Below, piece after piece: positions 27,413 through 36,768 of a stretch of 64,000 nucleotides of DNA. Made by a program: the position numbers and the translations under genes. Each line of letters begins with the position of its first letter. Within the stretch, counting starts at the first letter, position 1. This stretch comes from Idiomarina zobellii (lineage in GTDB: Bacteria; Pseudomonadota; Gammaproteobacteria; Enterobacterales; Alteromonadaceae): contig NZ_FNCB01000010.1 of NCBI RefSeq assembly GCF_900100855.1, positions 1 to 64,000 of the forward strand. Direction: 5' to 3'. The notes under the pieces were generated by a model, which saw only the letters and a list, made by a program, of their open reading frames with translations, did no database searches and was not told the DNA's origin.

Positions 27413-28498
27413 ATGCAGCAAATTTATCAGAGCCAGGTTAACTCCGGAAAACTGAACGAAGACTCATTTCAACGCGAAGCGGTCACCGCATTGCAGCAGC
27501 GTCTTGATGCTATTCGGAAGAACAGCCAGGCGCCCATAAAAAGCTTGTACTTCTACGGCCCTGTCGGTCGCGGAAAAACCATGCTAATGGATATGTTTTC
27601 CGAACAGCTACGCTCACTTTCAACAGCCAATTCATCGTTTATAAGGCTGCACTACCACCACTTTATGGCCAGAGTTCATGATGCACTTAATGGTTTGCAG
27701 GGCGAGGAAAACCCAATGCAACAAGTTGCAAAAGAGTGGGCCAACGAATATTCGATTATCTGCCTGGACGAATTTTTTGTAGAAGACATTGGCGACGCCA
27801 TGATTCTGGCTCGCCTTTGGGAAAGCTTGTTTGCTGAGGGCGTGACATTAATTACAACGTCTAACGCGCCTCCTGCCGAACTGTATAAAGACGGCTTGGC
27901 TCGACACCGCTTTGAACCGACTATTGAGCTTTTAAACAGTCAGTGCGAACTCATTGACTTAGGTTTTGGCACTGATTACCGGCGAATTAACCATACTGAC
28001 ATGCCGCTTTATCTTATTGAGGGACAACCTGAAGAATTAAAAACTTTGGCCGAGACGCGCTGTGGCACGGTAGAGCCAGCCGAAAGCGTCTCAATAATGA
28101 ACCGAAGTATTCCTTGCTTGTGGGGCAATAAAAAAATAATTGGCTTTGACTTCATGAGCTTATGCTCTGGTCCCAGAAGCCAGCGTGACTACATGGAACT
28201 GGCCGATAAATATTCCGCCATAGCCGTTCAAAATGTGCCTGCCTTTACCTACGTTCCCGACAAAGAGTTGGTGCATGGCGTCGAAGAAACCTACCAGCGG
28301 GAACACGACGCAAAGCTTATCAGTAAGCTCGATAATGAAGCTCGCCGCTTTATCGCACTTGTCGACGAATGCTATGACCGCGGCTGCAGATTGCTTATAA
28401 CAGCAGAAGTCAGTGTTGAGCAACTGTATCAGGCACGACAGCTTGCCTTCCCATTCAGACGCTGTGTGTCGCGTCTTTTCGAAATGCAGCATTGGTAG
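27413..28498 (+). CDS. zapE: ZapE, AFG1-type cell division ATPase
   Basis: ZapE is an ATPase that associates with the FtsZ ring during constriction, mainly under stress or low oxygen. The 361-aa protein has Walker A GPVGRGKTM near residues 49-57, Walker B IICLDEFFV near 120-128, and the AFG1/ZapE signature LYFYGPVGRG and HYHHFM. It begins MQQIYQSQVN; the ATG at 27413 follows the cnoX terminator by 20 bases, so a promoter must lie in or before that hairpin. No AAA+ second domain is present, as expected for this family. Confidence 0.9.
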   Translation: MQQIYQSQVNSGKLNEDSFQREAVTALQQRLDAIRKNSQAPIKSLYFYGPVGRGKTMLMDMFSEQLRSLSTANSSFIRLHYHHFMARVHDALNGLQGEENPMQQVAKEWANEYSIICLDEFFVEDIGDAMILARLWESLFAEGVTLITTSNAPPAELYKDGLARHRFEPTIELLNSQCELIDLGFGTDYRRINHTDMPLYLIEGQPEELKTLAETRCGTVEPAESVSIMNRSIPCLWGNKKIIGFDFMSLCSGPRSQRDYMELADKYSAIAVQNVPAFTYVPDKELVHGVEETYQREHDAKLISKLDNEARRFIALVDECYDRGCRLLITAEVSVEQLYQARQLAFPFRRCVSRLFEMQHW

Positions 28499-28794
28499 GG
28501 GAAACACGCCGGTAAAAAGACGCCAATCTGTTCCAGAGAGTAGAATTCCCTGTATTTACCAGCGTGTTAAAACAGGGTTAGAAAAAGGTTACATGAGTTT
28601 TAACATTTTCCAATATAGCATTTGTAATGGATGTTAATAATTTTTTTAGCACTCAGGTCAGACTTGCCAATATTCACGACGTATTCACTCATCCGCTGCT
28701 TGCCGTTAACGTTACCCCTTGCTAGGATTGCTGGAATTTAAAAATTGATGCTTACAAAGCACCTCAAGATAATAACGATAACAAGAAGGTCAGA
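28499..28794. other. Intergenic region upstream of the sodium symporter
   Basis: About 300 bases without a gene. Near its start, ACACGCCGGTAAA (28504-28516) and TTTACCAGCGTGT (28555-28567) are near-perfect inverted repeats (12 of 13) around 38 bases, too widely spaced and without a T run for a normal terminator. The rest is AT-rich and presumably carries the symporter promoter, which I could not place confidently. No small gene was recognised. Confidence 0.45.
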
Positions 28795-30213
28795 ATGAGC
28801 GAACAACGCGATCAATTCAGCTCTAAAATTGGATTTATACTTGCCGCGGCAGGCTCTGCCGTTGGTATCGGAAACTTAGTTGGCTTCCCTGTTGCCGCAA
28901 CAAAAAACGGTGGTGGTGCCTTTCTTATTATTTATGCTTTGTTCGTTGCCTTTATCTGCCTGCCTGTCATGCTGGCAGAAATGGGGCTGGGCCGCCGCGC
29001 ACAAAAAAGCCCACTAGGGTCCTATCAAGCATTATCACCAGACAATAAAGGCTGGCATATCGCGGGGCTACTGGCCGTTATTACGCCCTTTATGATTGCC
29101 GTATTCTATATGGTCATTACCGTATGGATATTCGGCTATTTATGGCACTCAGTAACCGGCAACCTGGCGATGTTAGCCGACCCGGAATACTTCGGGCAGT
29201 TTGTGAATGATTACGGTTTTGTTGGCTTCCTGGTGGCAGTTACCGTCATTATTAACGTGATTCTGGTAGGAGGCGTTCGCAAAGGCATCGAAAAAGCTGC
29301 CAAGTTCCTGATGCCAGCTCTTTTTATTATGCTGGTATTGCTGGTCATTTTCGTTTTATCACTGGACAACGCAGCGTTGGGTGTTGAGTTTTACTTGGTC
29401 CCTGACTTCTCAAAAATTGACGGCTCCGTTATCAATGGTGCACTGGCACAAGCTTTCTTCTCATTATCTCTGGGTATGGGTATTCTGATTACTTACGGCT
29501 CTTATTTCAGCCGCCGCGACGATATTGTAACCTCAGGAAAGTTAGTTGCACTCACCGATACCGCTGTAGCATTTACCGCCGGCTTAATGACTCTGCCCGC
29601 TATTTTTGCGATAAACCCGAACACCAACCCGGACACGCTGAGCGACTCGTCAGTCAGTATGATTTTCTCCTTCTTCCCACAAATTTTTGTGGCATTAGAA
29701 GGCGTTGTCGGGTATTTCGGTGCCAGCTTAGCCGCGACTGTCTTCTTTTTGCTGACGTTTATTGCAGCTATTACGTCACTGGTATCGATACTGGAAGTAC
29801 CAACGGCAGCCATTATTGAAAAAGCAAAGTTCAGCCGGAAAAAGACTCTGCTGGTTATGGGTTTTGCCGTTACCGTACTTACACTAATAGCAGCCACCTC
29901 ATTTGGTTTTATACCAGCATTTACTGAGTTCACATCATACGCCGGGCAAACGAAATCGGTTTTTGACGTTATTTACGACGTCTTTTACGACACCATATTG
30001 CCGCTAAATGGTCTGCTTATCTGCTTGTTTGTGACTCTACACTGGCGCAAAAAAGGGTTAGAAGACGAACTGTCAGAAGGCAACCCGAATTATAGAAATA
30101 CACTACTAGCCAAATATGTGCGTATTTCTATCAGCACCTTTATTCCGTTAATTCTGGCGGTGGTTTTCATTAATACAGTACTGACAAAATTTGTCGGGTT
30201 TTCACTATTTTAA
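28795..30213 (+). CDS. Sodium-dependent (NSS/SLC6-type) transporter
   Basis: A 472-aa inner-membrane protein of the neurotransmitter:sodium symporter family with about 12 membrane segments. The first helix keeps the family's sodium-site pattern GFILAAAGSAVGIGN and the following NGGGAF, but the usual Trp-Arg pair of the GNIWRFP motif is replaced by GNLVGFP. This branch is common in marine bacteria and its substrates are mostly unknown; amino acids or other organic solutes are likely. A good AAGAAGG site precedes the ATG. It lies upstream of tmcA with a 19-base gap and may be co-transcribed. Confidence 0.88.
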   Translation: MSEQRDQFSSKIGFILAAAGSAVGIGNLVGFPVAATKNGGGAFLIIYALFVAFICLPVMLAEMGLGRRAQKSPLGSYQALSPDNKGWHIAGLLAVITPFMIAVFYMVITVWIFGYLWHSVTGNLAMLADPEYFGQFVNDYGFVGFLVAVTVIINVILVGGVRKGIEKAAKFLMPALFIMLVLLVIFVLSLDNAALGVEFYLVPDFSKIDGSVINGALAQAFFSLSLGMGILITYGSYFSRRDDIVTSGKLVALTDTAVAFTAGLMTLPAIFAINPNTNPDTLSDSSVSMIFSFFPQIFVALEGVVGYFGASLAATVFFLLTFIAAITSLVSILEVPTAAIIEKAKFSRKKTLLVMGFAVTVLTLIAATSFGFIPAFTEFTSYAGQTKSVFDVIYDVFYDTILPLNGLLICLFVTLHWRKKGLEDELSEGNPNYRNTLLAKYVRISISTFIPLILAVVFINTVLTKFVGFSLF

Positions 30214-30232
30214 TGGCAGAGTGTTGTAAGTA

Positions 30233-32062
30233 ATGGAACGTGGCAGTTTTCGACAGCTAAAACTGCTGCAAACAGCGAGTCAATGGCAGCAAGCCTGCCA
30301 GACTCGCTCTTCTCAAAGTCTTATTCTTTCCCCAGAGGACCCAGGTGCTGATGCACACCTCAACCGATACAGAGACTACCTGGGTCATGAATTTGAAAGC
30401 GTCCTTCTCGATTGTCAGGCGGGCTTAAATGCGGATGCAATTTGTGCGCTGTGCGGCACTATTGTTGGTGGCGGAGAGTTAATCATTCTTTTGCCCAGTG
30501 ACAATTCAGCTATGGTCGAACGGCTTCTGAACTTTGCGAGTCAGTATTTTAGTAATAATGCGCTGCCTGCGAACGCTTCTGAGAGTTTTAAAAAAGCCCA
30601 AACAGAACATCAGGCACTGGTAGAAGTGCTGACCAGTGAATTTATCAATGAAGACTCCCTACACACGCACATCCTTGTTGCTGAACGAGGCCGTGGAAAA
30701 AGCACCCTGCTCGGCAAAGCATTAGCCGAAGTGAGTGCAACCTGCGCTGAAACTGAAATCATTGTTACTGCACCGAGAAAAGCCAATGCTCAGGTTTTAC
30801 TGAAGCAAGCGCCAACCGCCACCTTTAAGGCCTGGGATAAGCTACTGGAACAACCCGGGGACTCGACTAAGCAGTTGATTATCGATGAAGCCGCCGGCAT
30901 TCCTTTATGGGCCATAGAAACACTTTGCCAGAAGTTTACGCCGTGGTTATTAGCAACTACTGTGGCGGGCTACGAGGGCTGCGGCCGGGGCTTTGCCATA
31001 CACTTTCAGCAATGGGCAGAAAAACACTTGCCTAAAGTTAAGAATCATCGTTTATCAGCACCGATGCGCTGGCCGGAAAATGACCCTTTAGAGCATTGGT
31101 TAACTGACACGTTTTTAATGGATGAAACCACTACTGCGTTAACACCGGAGCTGGCTGACGGGCAGTTTATTGAGCATGCTTCGCAACTGCAGGAAAACAC
31201 CTTACGTCAGTGCTTCCAGCTGCTCTTAAATGCTCATTACCAAAGCAGTCCTAATGACCTCAACCTACTATTGAGTGACCCGTTACATCGGCTGGCTTAC
31301 ACTCGCCAGAACGGAGAAGTAGTTGCTGTTGCCTGGCTTATTGAAGAAGGCCCTGTTCCAAAAGAGCTGCACACACCTATTTTACAGGGTAAACGACGCC
31401 CTAAAGGAAACCTGCTGCCACAAGCCATTGGCTATTTTTTACAACAGACTTGGGCTCTAAGCACATGCTGGCTGAGAGTTGCTCGTATCGCTGTGCCCGC
31501 CGGCCTCCGTCATCAGGGATATGCCTCTGAGTTGCTCGATTTTATTCGGCAACACCCCAGCTACAAACATATTGATAAAATAGGCACCAGCTTTGCGTGG
31601 GAGCCCGGAGTTGCGAAGTTTTGGGAAGCTAATGGTTTTGTGCCATGGCGTACCAGCCACCGACTCGACAGCGTATCGGCACGCCCCGCCGCTATTTATG
31701 TCAGAGCCGACAGTATGGGTGATGGCTCAAGCTCAAACACCTCTCTTACTGACGACATTAGTCAGTGGGCTAAGGCTGAACAGAATTGGCTTATAAACGC
31801 TCACTCTAAGATACCAAAAAACCTTATCACTAATCCGCTCCTTCATTTGTTGGTGAAGACCTACGTGAACGGACACATTCCATTTGACGCTGCCCACTTT
31901 GCTTTGGTTGTGTACTACCAGAATAAACGCCCGACCGACGAACTGACTCAATATTTGAGCCGGCCATCATGCTCTCTGAAACAGCTAGCCCAGCTCTATG
32001 GTTGCGCCTCGAAACAACAAGCGAACGTAAAACTGCGTAAAGATACCGCTCCGCTTGTCTAA
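30233..32062 (+). CDS. tmcA: tRNA(Met) cytidine acetyltransferase TmcA
   Basis: TmcA forms N4-acetylcytidine at the wobble position 34 of elongator tRNA-Met, which prevents misreading of AUA. The 609-aa protein has an RNA-helicase-like ATPase domain with Walker A AERGRGKSTLL near residues 148-158 and Walker B IIDEAAGIP. Its GNAT acetyltransferase domain contains RIAVPAGLRHQGYASELL, the acetyl-CoA loop, near 417-434. It is shorter than the E. coli enzyme (about 670 aa) mostly at the N-terminal end. The ATG has only a weak GTAAG upstream. The adjacent sodium symporter has no known link to it. Confidence 0.93.
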   Translation: MERGSFRQLKLLQTASQWQQACQTRSSQSLILSPEDPGADAHLNRYRDYLGHEFESVLLDCQAGLNADAICALCGTIVGGGELIILLPSDNSAMVERLLNFASQYFSNNALPANASESFKKAQTEHQALVEVLTSEFINEDSLHTHILVAERGRGKSTLLGKALAEVSATCAETEIIVTAPRKANAQVLLKQAPTATFKAWDKLLEQPGDSTKQLIIDEAAGIPLWAIETLCQKFTPWLLATTVAGYEGCGRGFAIHFQQWAEKHLPKVKNHRLSAPMRWPENDPLEHWLTDTFLMDETTTALTPELADGQFIEHASQLQENTLRQCFQLLLNAHYQSSPNDLNLLLSDPLHRLAYTRQNGEVVAVAWLIEEGPVPKELHTPILQGKRRPKGNLLPQAIGYFLQQTWALSTCWLRVARIAVPAGLRHQGYASELLDFIRQHPSYKHIDKIGTSFAWEPGVAKFWEANGFVPWRTSHRLDSVSARPAAIYVRADSMGDGSSSNTSLTDDISQWAKAEQNWLINAHSKIPKNLITNPLLHLLVKTYVNGHIPFDAAHFALVVYYQNKRPTDELTQYLSRPSCSLKQLAQLYGCASKQQANVKLRKDTAPLV

Positions 32063-32125
32063 TGTGACTTGTTGTTTTCACCACAACTTTCTATGATCAA
32101 GTCAGTCTTAACAAAGGGGAAGGCA

Positions 32126-34294
32126 ATGACTCGATATTCATCAATCCGTGTATTACTGGCTACGCTCTCTGGCGCTCTTATTCTAAGCGCATGCAGCTCT
32201 CAGCCAAAGCCTCAGCAGCAGTCGCCTTATGGGTTTCCGCAAACCAAAACGGTTGACCAAACAGACAACTATCACGGCACCACTGTTGCTGACCCATACC
32301 GCTGGCTGGAGAACCTCCGCTCGAAAAAGGTTTCCCAGTGGGTCAATAGTCAAAACGAGTTCTCAACACCTTATTTGCAGAAACTTCCCGCCTACAATGA
32401 CCTGAAGCAACGATTAACCGAGCTTTGGAACTACAAAAAAATAGGCACGCCATTTCAATACGCGAATCGATACTTTTACTTTGCTAACGACGGTCTGCAA
32501 AGCCAGGACATTCTCTACACAATGACGGACTTAGAGAGCGCCCCGGAAGTATTAATTGACCCGAATAAACTCAGCGAAGACGGCACGTTATCACTAGCCA
32601 GAATACAAGTGTCCCCTAACGCAAAGTATATCGCTTACGCGGTTTCAGAAAAGGGTAGCGACTGGACTGAAATTCACATTAAAAATATTGAGTCTGGCAA
32701 GACTTTGTCCGATAAAATAAGTGGCGTTAAATTCTCCAATATCGCTTGGCTGCCAAACGAAACCGGCTTCTATTACAGCCGCTATCCTCAAAATGCTAAT
32801 GGAAAATACGACGACTCAAAGCCAGTGAGTGTTTACTTTCACAGCTTGGGCCGCTCTCAAAGTGATGACGAATTGATCTTCGCGTTACAGAATCAACCTA
32901 GCTGGAACCCATATCCGGAGGTGACACATGACGGTCGCTATTTATTAATCAATGTGTCTTCCGGGTATGATGCTAACGCTGTTTTCAGCCGCCCATTAGC
33001 CGAGGACAGCGAACCTTTCACCGGACTGTTAACCAAATGGGATGGCCAGTATGATTACGTGACCAGTCATGACAGTAAGCTATATTTCCGGACTACCGCC
33101 CAGGCCCCAAGGGGTCGGGTTATAGCTATTGATATGAACAGCAAGGGTGATGACAACTGGTCTGAAATAATTCCTGAAAGCACACATACATTGACCTCAA
33201 TCTCCGCGGTCAACGGCCAACTCTTTGCTCACTATTTGCAAAACGCGCATTCCCGTGTCGGAATTTTTGACCTCAAAGGTCAAGTGTTGCAGGAGCTTGC
33301 TCTGCCCGGCATCGGCACCGTCTCAGGCTTTAACGGGTCGCCGTCAGCTAAAGACACCTTTTTCAGTTTTTCAGGTTTTACCGAACCTGGAAAAATTTAC
33401 CGATACCAAGTAGAGCAACAGCGCACAACTTTGTGGCAGGAAGTCGAATTTCCGGCCGAACTTGAGTCATACGAAACGCATCAAGTGGTCTACGAGAGTA
33501 AAGACGGCACAGAAATCCCTATGTTTCTGGTGCACTCTCAAGACGTGGAACTGGACGGAAGTAACCCCACGCTGCTGTATGGTTATGGTGGTTTTAATAT
33601 CTCTTTAACGCCCGAATTTAAAGCCGACCGTATTGCCTGGTTGGAAATGGGCGGTGTGTTGGCAATACCTAATTTGCGAGGCGGTGGCGAATTTGGCGAA
33701 ACATGGCATCAGGCTGGCACAAAAGCTAACAAGCAAAGGGTATTTGATGACTTTATCGCCGCCGCAGAGTGGCTAATTAAGAACAACTATACCAACAAAG
33801 ACAAGCTCGCTATCCATGGCCGCAGTAATGGAGGGTTATTGGTAGGCGCTACTCTGACACAACGACCAGAGTTATTCGCCGCAGCCGTACCAGCGGTTGG
33901 CGTATTGGACATGCTGCGTTATCACTTGCCCAATGCAAACGCACGCGGCTGGAGTAGTGAGTTTGGTCTGAGTGAAAATGCCGATGAGTTCACTGCTTTA
34001 TATGAGTACTCTCCGGTTCATAACACGAAACAAGGCACTTGCTACCCGGCGACCCTCGTCACCACCGCGAATAACGACAACCGAGTCGCTCCATGGCACA
34101 GCTATAAGTTTGCGGCGGCACTTCAGGAGGACCAAGGGTGCAATAACCCAATACTTCTCAATGTTGAAACTCGTGCAGGTCATGGTGCAGGCACACCTAC
34201 GTGGATGAAAATTGAATCAGCCGCTGAGAAGTGGGCTTTTTTAAACGAACAACTCGGCATCAATAAAGAACAGAGAAGCTCTGCTTCTCAATGA
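32126..34294 (+). CDS. Prolyl oligopeptidase family (S9) lipoprotein
   Basis: A 722-aa serine peptidase of family S9A, exported as a lipoprotein. The ATG at 32126 follows AAAGGGGAAGG and gives a signal peptide with a LSAC lipobox; upstream in-frame starts from 32069 add a leader without function. The N-terminal seven-blade propeller covers about residues 70-420. The catalytic domain contains the nucleophile Ser in HGRSNGGLLVG and the His in ETRAGHGAGTP. Members cleave short proline-containing peptides. At the cell envelope it would process small peptides taken up from seawater. It has its own promoter; the next gene follows after 84 bases. Confidence 0.93.
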   Translation: MTRYSSIRVLLATLSGALILSACSSQPKPQQQSPYGFPQTKTVDQTDNYHGTTVADPYRWLENLRSKKVSQWVNSQNEFSTPYLQKLPAYNDLKQRLTELWNYKKIGTPFQYANRYFYFANDGLQSQDILYTMTDLESAPEVLIDPNKLSEDGTLSLARIQVSPNAKYIAYAVSEKGSDWTEIHIKNIESGKTLSDKISGVKFSNIAWLPNETGFYYSRYPQNANGKYDDSKPVSVYFHSLGRSQSDDELIFALQNQPSWNPYPEVTHDGRYLLINVSSGYDANAVFSRPLAEDSEPFTGLLTKWDGQYDYVTSHDSKLYFRTTAQAPRGRVIAIDMNSKGDDNWSEIIPESTHTLTSISAVNGQLFAHYLQNAHSRVGIFDLKGQVLQELALPGIGTVSGFNGSPSAKDTFFSFSGFTEPGKIYRYQVEQQRTTLWQEVEFPAELESYETHQVVYESKDGTEIPMFLVHSQDVELDGSNPTLLYGYGGFNISLTPEFKADRIAWLEMGGVLAIPNLRGGGEFGETWHQAGTKANKQRVFDDFIAAAEWLIKNNYTNKDKLAIHGRSNGGLLVGATLTQRPELFAAAVPAVGVLDMLRYHLPNANARGWSSEFGLSENADEFTALYEYSPVHNTKQGTCYPATLVTTANNDNRVAPWHSYKFAAALQEDQGCNNPILLNVETRAGHGAGTPTWMKIESAAEKWAFLNEQLGINKEQRSSASQ

Positions 34295-34378
34295 TGATTT
34301 TCAAAAAATGTGCTATCTTTCGCGGCAATCTTATTCGTAAAATAAGTCCGTTAACGATTTCTGTGAAGGATAGCATTC

Positions 34379-35578
34379 ATGTCTAAAGTTCTTATTATTG
34401 GCGCTGGCGGTGTTGCTGGTGTTGTTGTTCAAAAATGTGCGAAATTACCGGAAGTTTTTTCTGAAATACACTTAGCCAGCCGCACCTTGTCAAAGTGTCA
34501 GGCACTTCAGGAAAAAGCCGGCAAAGATCGCGTTGTTGGCGTGTATCAGGTTGATGCTGATGACGCAGCAGAAGTCGCCGAGCTTATTCGCGGCATTAAC
34601 CCGTCGCTGGTTATTAATGTTGCCCTGCCTTACCAGGACTTGCCAATTATGGATGCGTGCTTAGAAACAGGCGTTCACTACTTAGATACCGCCAACTACG
34701 AGCCTAAAGACGAAGCAAAATTCGAATACTCGTGGCAGTGGGCGTATCAGGACAAATTTAAAGAAAAAGGCTTAATGGCGCTTTTAGGTGCTGGCTTTGA
34801 TCCGGGCGTAACCAACGTATTTACCGCTTACGCCGCCAAGCATTACTTCGACGAAGTGCATTACTTAGACATTGTTGACTGCAACGGTGGTGATCACGGT
34901 CAGGCCTTTGCAACTAACTTTAACCCGGAAATTAACATCCGCGAAATTACTCAACGCGGCAAATACTGGGAAAATGGTGAGTGGCACGAAACAGACCCTA
35001 TCAGTGTTCGTAAAGACTTAGACTACCCAAATGTTGGCGTGCGTCCTTCGTACTTGCTGTTCCACGAAGAGTTAGAGTCTCTGGTTAAACACTTCCCAAC
35101 TATTAAGCGTGCGCGCTTCTGGATGACCTTCGGTGACCAATACCTGACGCATTTGCGTGTATTAGAAAACGTAGGCATGACCTCTATTGAACCTGTTGAG
35201 TTTGAAGGCAAGAAAATTGTGCCTCTGGAGTTTCTGAAAGCTGTATTGCCAAACCCTGGTTCATTAGCGGAAGGTTACACCGGCAAAACCTGTATCGGTA
35301 CCTACGTTACCGGCATGAAAGACGGTAAAGAAAAGACCATTTTCATCTACAACAACTGTGACCACGCCGAAACTAATAAAGAAGTTGGCGCACAGGCTGT
35401 ATCTTACACCACGGGCGTGCCTGCCATGATAGCCGCTTCATTAATGCTGCAAGGCGAGTGGATGAAACCCGGCGTATGGAACATGGAGCAGTTTGACCCG
35501 GATGAGTTCATGAACCGTCTGAATCAATACGGTTTACCATGGCACGTTCAAGAATGCGACAAGCCGTTTGAGAAGTAA
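34379..35578 (+). CDS. Carboxynorspermidine synthase
   Basis: A 399-aa NADPH-dependent reductase of the saccharopine dehydrogenase-like family. In Vibrio-type bacteria it joins aspartate semialdehyde to diaminopropane or putrescine to make carboxynorspermidine or carboxyspermidine. A Rossmann motif, VLIIGAGGVAGVV, opens the protein, and the LLGAGFDPGVTNVF block near residues 138-151 is typical. It stands 11 bases before the matching decarboxylase, which supports this function over lysine metabolism. GAAGGA precedes the ATG. Which polyamine is made depends on the precursor enzymes elsewhere in the genome. Confidence 0.92.
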   Translation: MSKVLIIGAGGVAGVVVQKCAKLPEVFSEIHLASRTLSKCQALQEKAGKDRVVGVYQVDADDAAEVAELIRGINPSLVINVALPYQDLPIMDACLETGVHYLDTANYEPKDEAKFEYSWQWAYQDKFKEKGLMALLGAGFDPGVTNVFTAYAAKHYFDEVHYLDIVDCNGGDHGQAFATNFNPEINIREITQRGKYWENGEWHETDPISVRKDLDYPNVGVRPSYLLFHEELESLVKHFPTIKRARFWMTFGDQYLTHLRVLENVGMTSIEPVEFEGKKIVPLEFLKAVLPNPGSLAEGYTGKTCIGTYVTGMKDGKEKTIFIYNNCDHAETNKEVGAQAVSYTTGVPAMIAASLMLQGEWMKPGVWNMEQFDPDEFMNRLNQYGLPWHVQECDKPFEK

Positions 35579-35589
35579 GTGAGTCACTG

Positions 35590-36723
35590 ATGAGCCATTA
35601 TTTATTGCCGGATATTCCGTCGCCATGCTACGTGCTGGATGAGAAATTGCTACGCCGCAACCTCGAACTTATGCAATACGTTCAGGAAAAAAGCGGTGCG
35701 GATATTATTCTTGCACTGAAAGGCTACTCAATGTGGTCCGCGTTTCCGCTGATTAAGCAATATTTGAAAGGCTGTACAGCCAGCTCGGTATGGGAAGCCA
35801 AACTGGCCGCCTATGAGTTTGGTCGTGAAGTGCACGCTTATGCGCCGGCATACAAACAAGGCGATATTGATGAGCTCCTGCCATTAGTAAACCACTTGTC
35901 CTTTAATAGCGTGACTCAGTGGCAGCGCTACCATGAACAAGTAGCTGAAGCTGGCGTTTCTATTGGCTTACGTATAAACCCGGAGCACCAGGAGGCAGAC
36001 ACTGAGCTGTACGATCCCAGTGCACCGGGATCACGCTTAGGAATTAGAGCCAGCGAGCTTAGCCAGCATGATTTAACGGGGGTTGAGGGCTTACACGTTC
36101 ACAACTTGTGCGAGTGTGACTCTTTCGCTTTAGAACGTACGCTGGAAGCTGTAGAAAGCCGCTTCGGCGAACAGTTAAAACAGGTTAAATGGCTTAATTT
36201 AGGTGGTGGTCATTTAATGACTCGCGAAGGGTACGATGTCGAACACCTCATAAGCCAACTTAAACGCCTACGTGAGACCTATGACCTTCAGGTAATTCTG
36301 GAGCCGGGCTCTGCGGTTGCCTGGCAAACCGGTCCGTTAGTTTGCGAAGTGGTGGATATTGTTGACAACAATGGTCCTATCGCCTTGCTTGATATCTCAG
36401 CAACGGCGCATATGCCTGACGTATTAGAGATGCCTTATCGGCCAGCAATTACTGATGCCGGGCTGCCAGGAGAAAAAGCCTTCAGTTATCGCTTAGGGGG
36501 TAATAGTTGCCTGGCCGGTGATGTCATTGGTGAATACAGCTTTGATCAAGCATTGGCCGTTGGTGACCGCCTCATATTTGAAGACATGATGCATTACACC
36601 ATGGTGAAAACGACATTTTTCAATGGTGTACAGCACCCGGCTATCGGAATACTGCATGAAGACGGGCGTTTTGACTGCATACGAGAGTTCAGTTACGAAG
36701 ACTTTCGCAGTCGACTTTCATAG
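35590..36723 (+). CDS. nspC: Carboxynorspermidine decarboxylase NspC
   Basis: A 377-aa PLP-dependent decarboxylase of the alanine-racemase fold (fold III) that turns carboxynorspermidine/carboxyspermidine into norspermidine/spermidine. The PLP lysine is in ILALKGYSMW near residue 43, the glycine-rich phosphate loop is WLNLGGGHLM, and the second active-site cysteine lies in GGNSCLAGDVIG near the C-terminus. This pair replaces S-adenosylmethionine-based spermidine synthesis in Vibrio and its relatives and in several other phyla. Norspermidine also influences biofilm formation in Vibrio; no such control is visible here. It ends at a hairpin shared with motX. Confidence 0.93.
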   Translation: MSHYLLPDIPSPCYVLDEKLLRRNLELMQYVQEKSGADIILALKGYSMWSAFPLIKQYLKGCTASSVWEAKLAAYEFGREVHAYAPAYKQGDIDELLPLVNHLSFNSVTQWQRYHEQVAEAGVSIGLRINPEHQEADTELYDPSAPGSRLGIRASELSQHDLTGVEGLHVHNLCECDSFALERTLEAVESRFGEQLKQVKWLNLGGGHLMTREGYDVEHLISQLKRLRETYDLQVILEPGSAVAWQTGPLVCEVVDIVDNNGPIALLDISATAHMPDVLEMPYRPAITDAGLPGEKAFSYRLGGNSCLAGDVIGEYSFDQALAVGDRLIFEDMMHYTMVKTTFFNGVQHPAIGILHEDGRFDCIREFSYEDFRSRLS

Positions 36724-36743
36724 TCCTTAAGAAAACGTTAAAG

Positions 36744-36768
36744 CGGCCACTATTCCAGTGGCCGTTTT
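36744..36768. terminator. Terminator between nspC and motX
   Basis: CGGCCACT (36744-36751) pairs with AGTGGCCG (36757-36764), followed by four T and, slightly further on, five T. The stem overlaps the motX stop codon, so it probably serves both convergent genes. Confidence 0.75.

Noticed and set aside
28413-28637. Open frame of 74 codons across the zapE end
   Set aside because: It overlaps the zapE coding region in another frame and has no start signal or family pattern.
32069-32125. Extended N-terminus of the prolyl oligopeptidase from TTG 32069
   Set aside because: The ATG at 32126 has a strong ribosome site and gives a proper lipoprotein signal.
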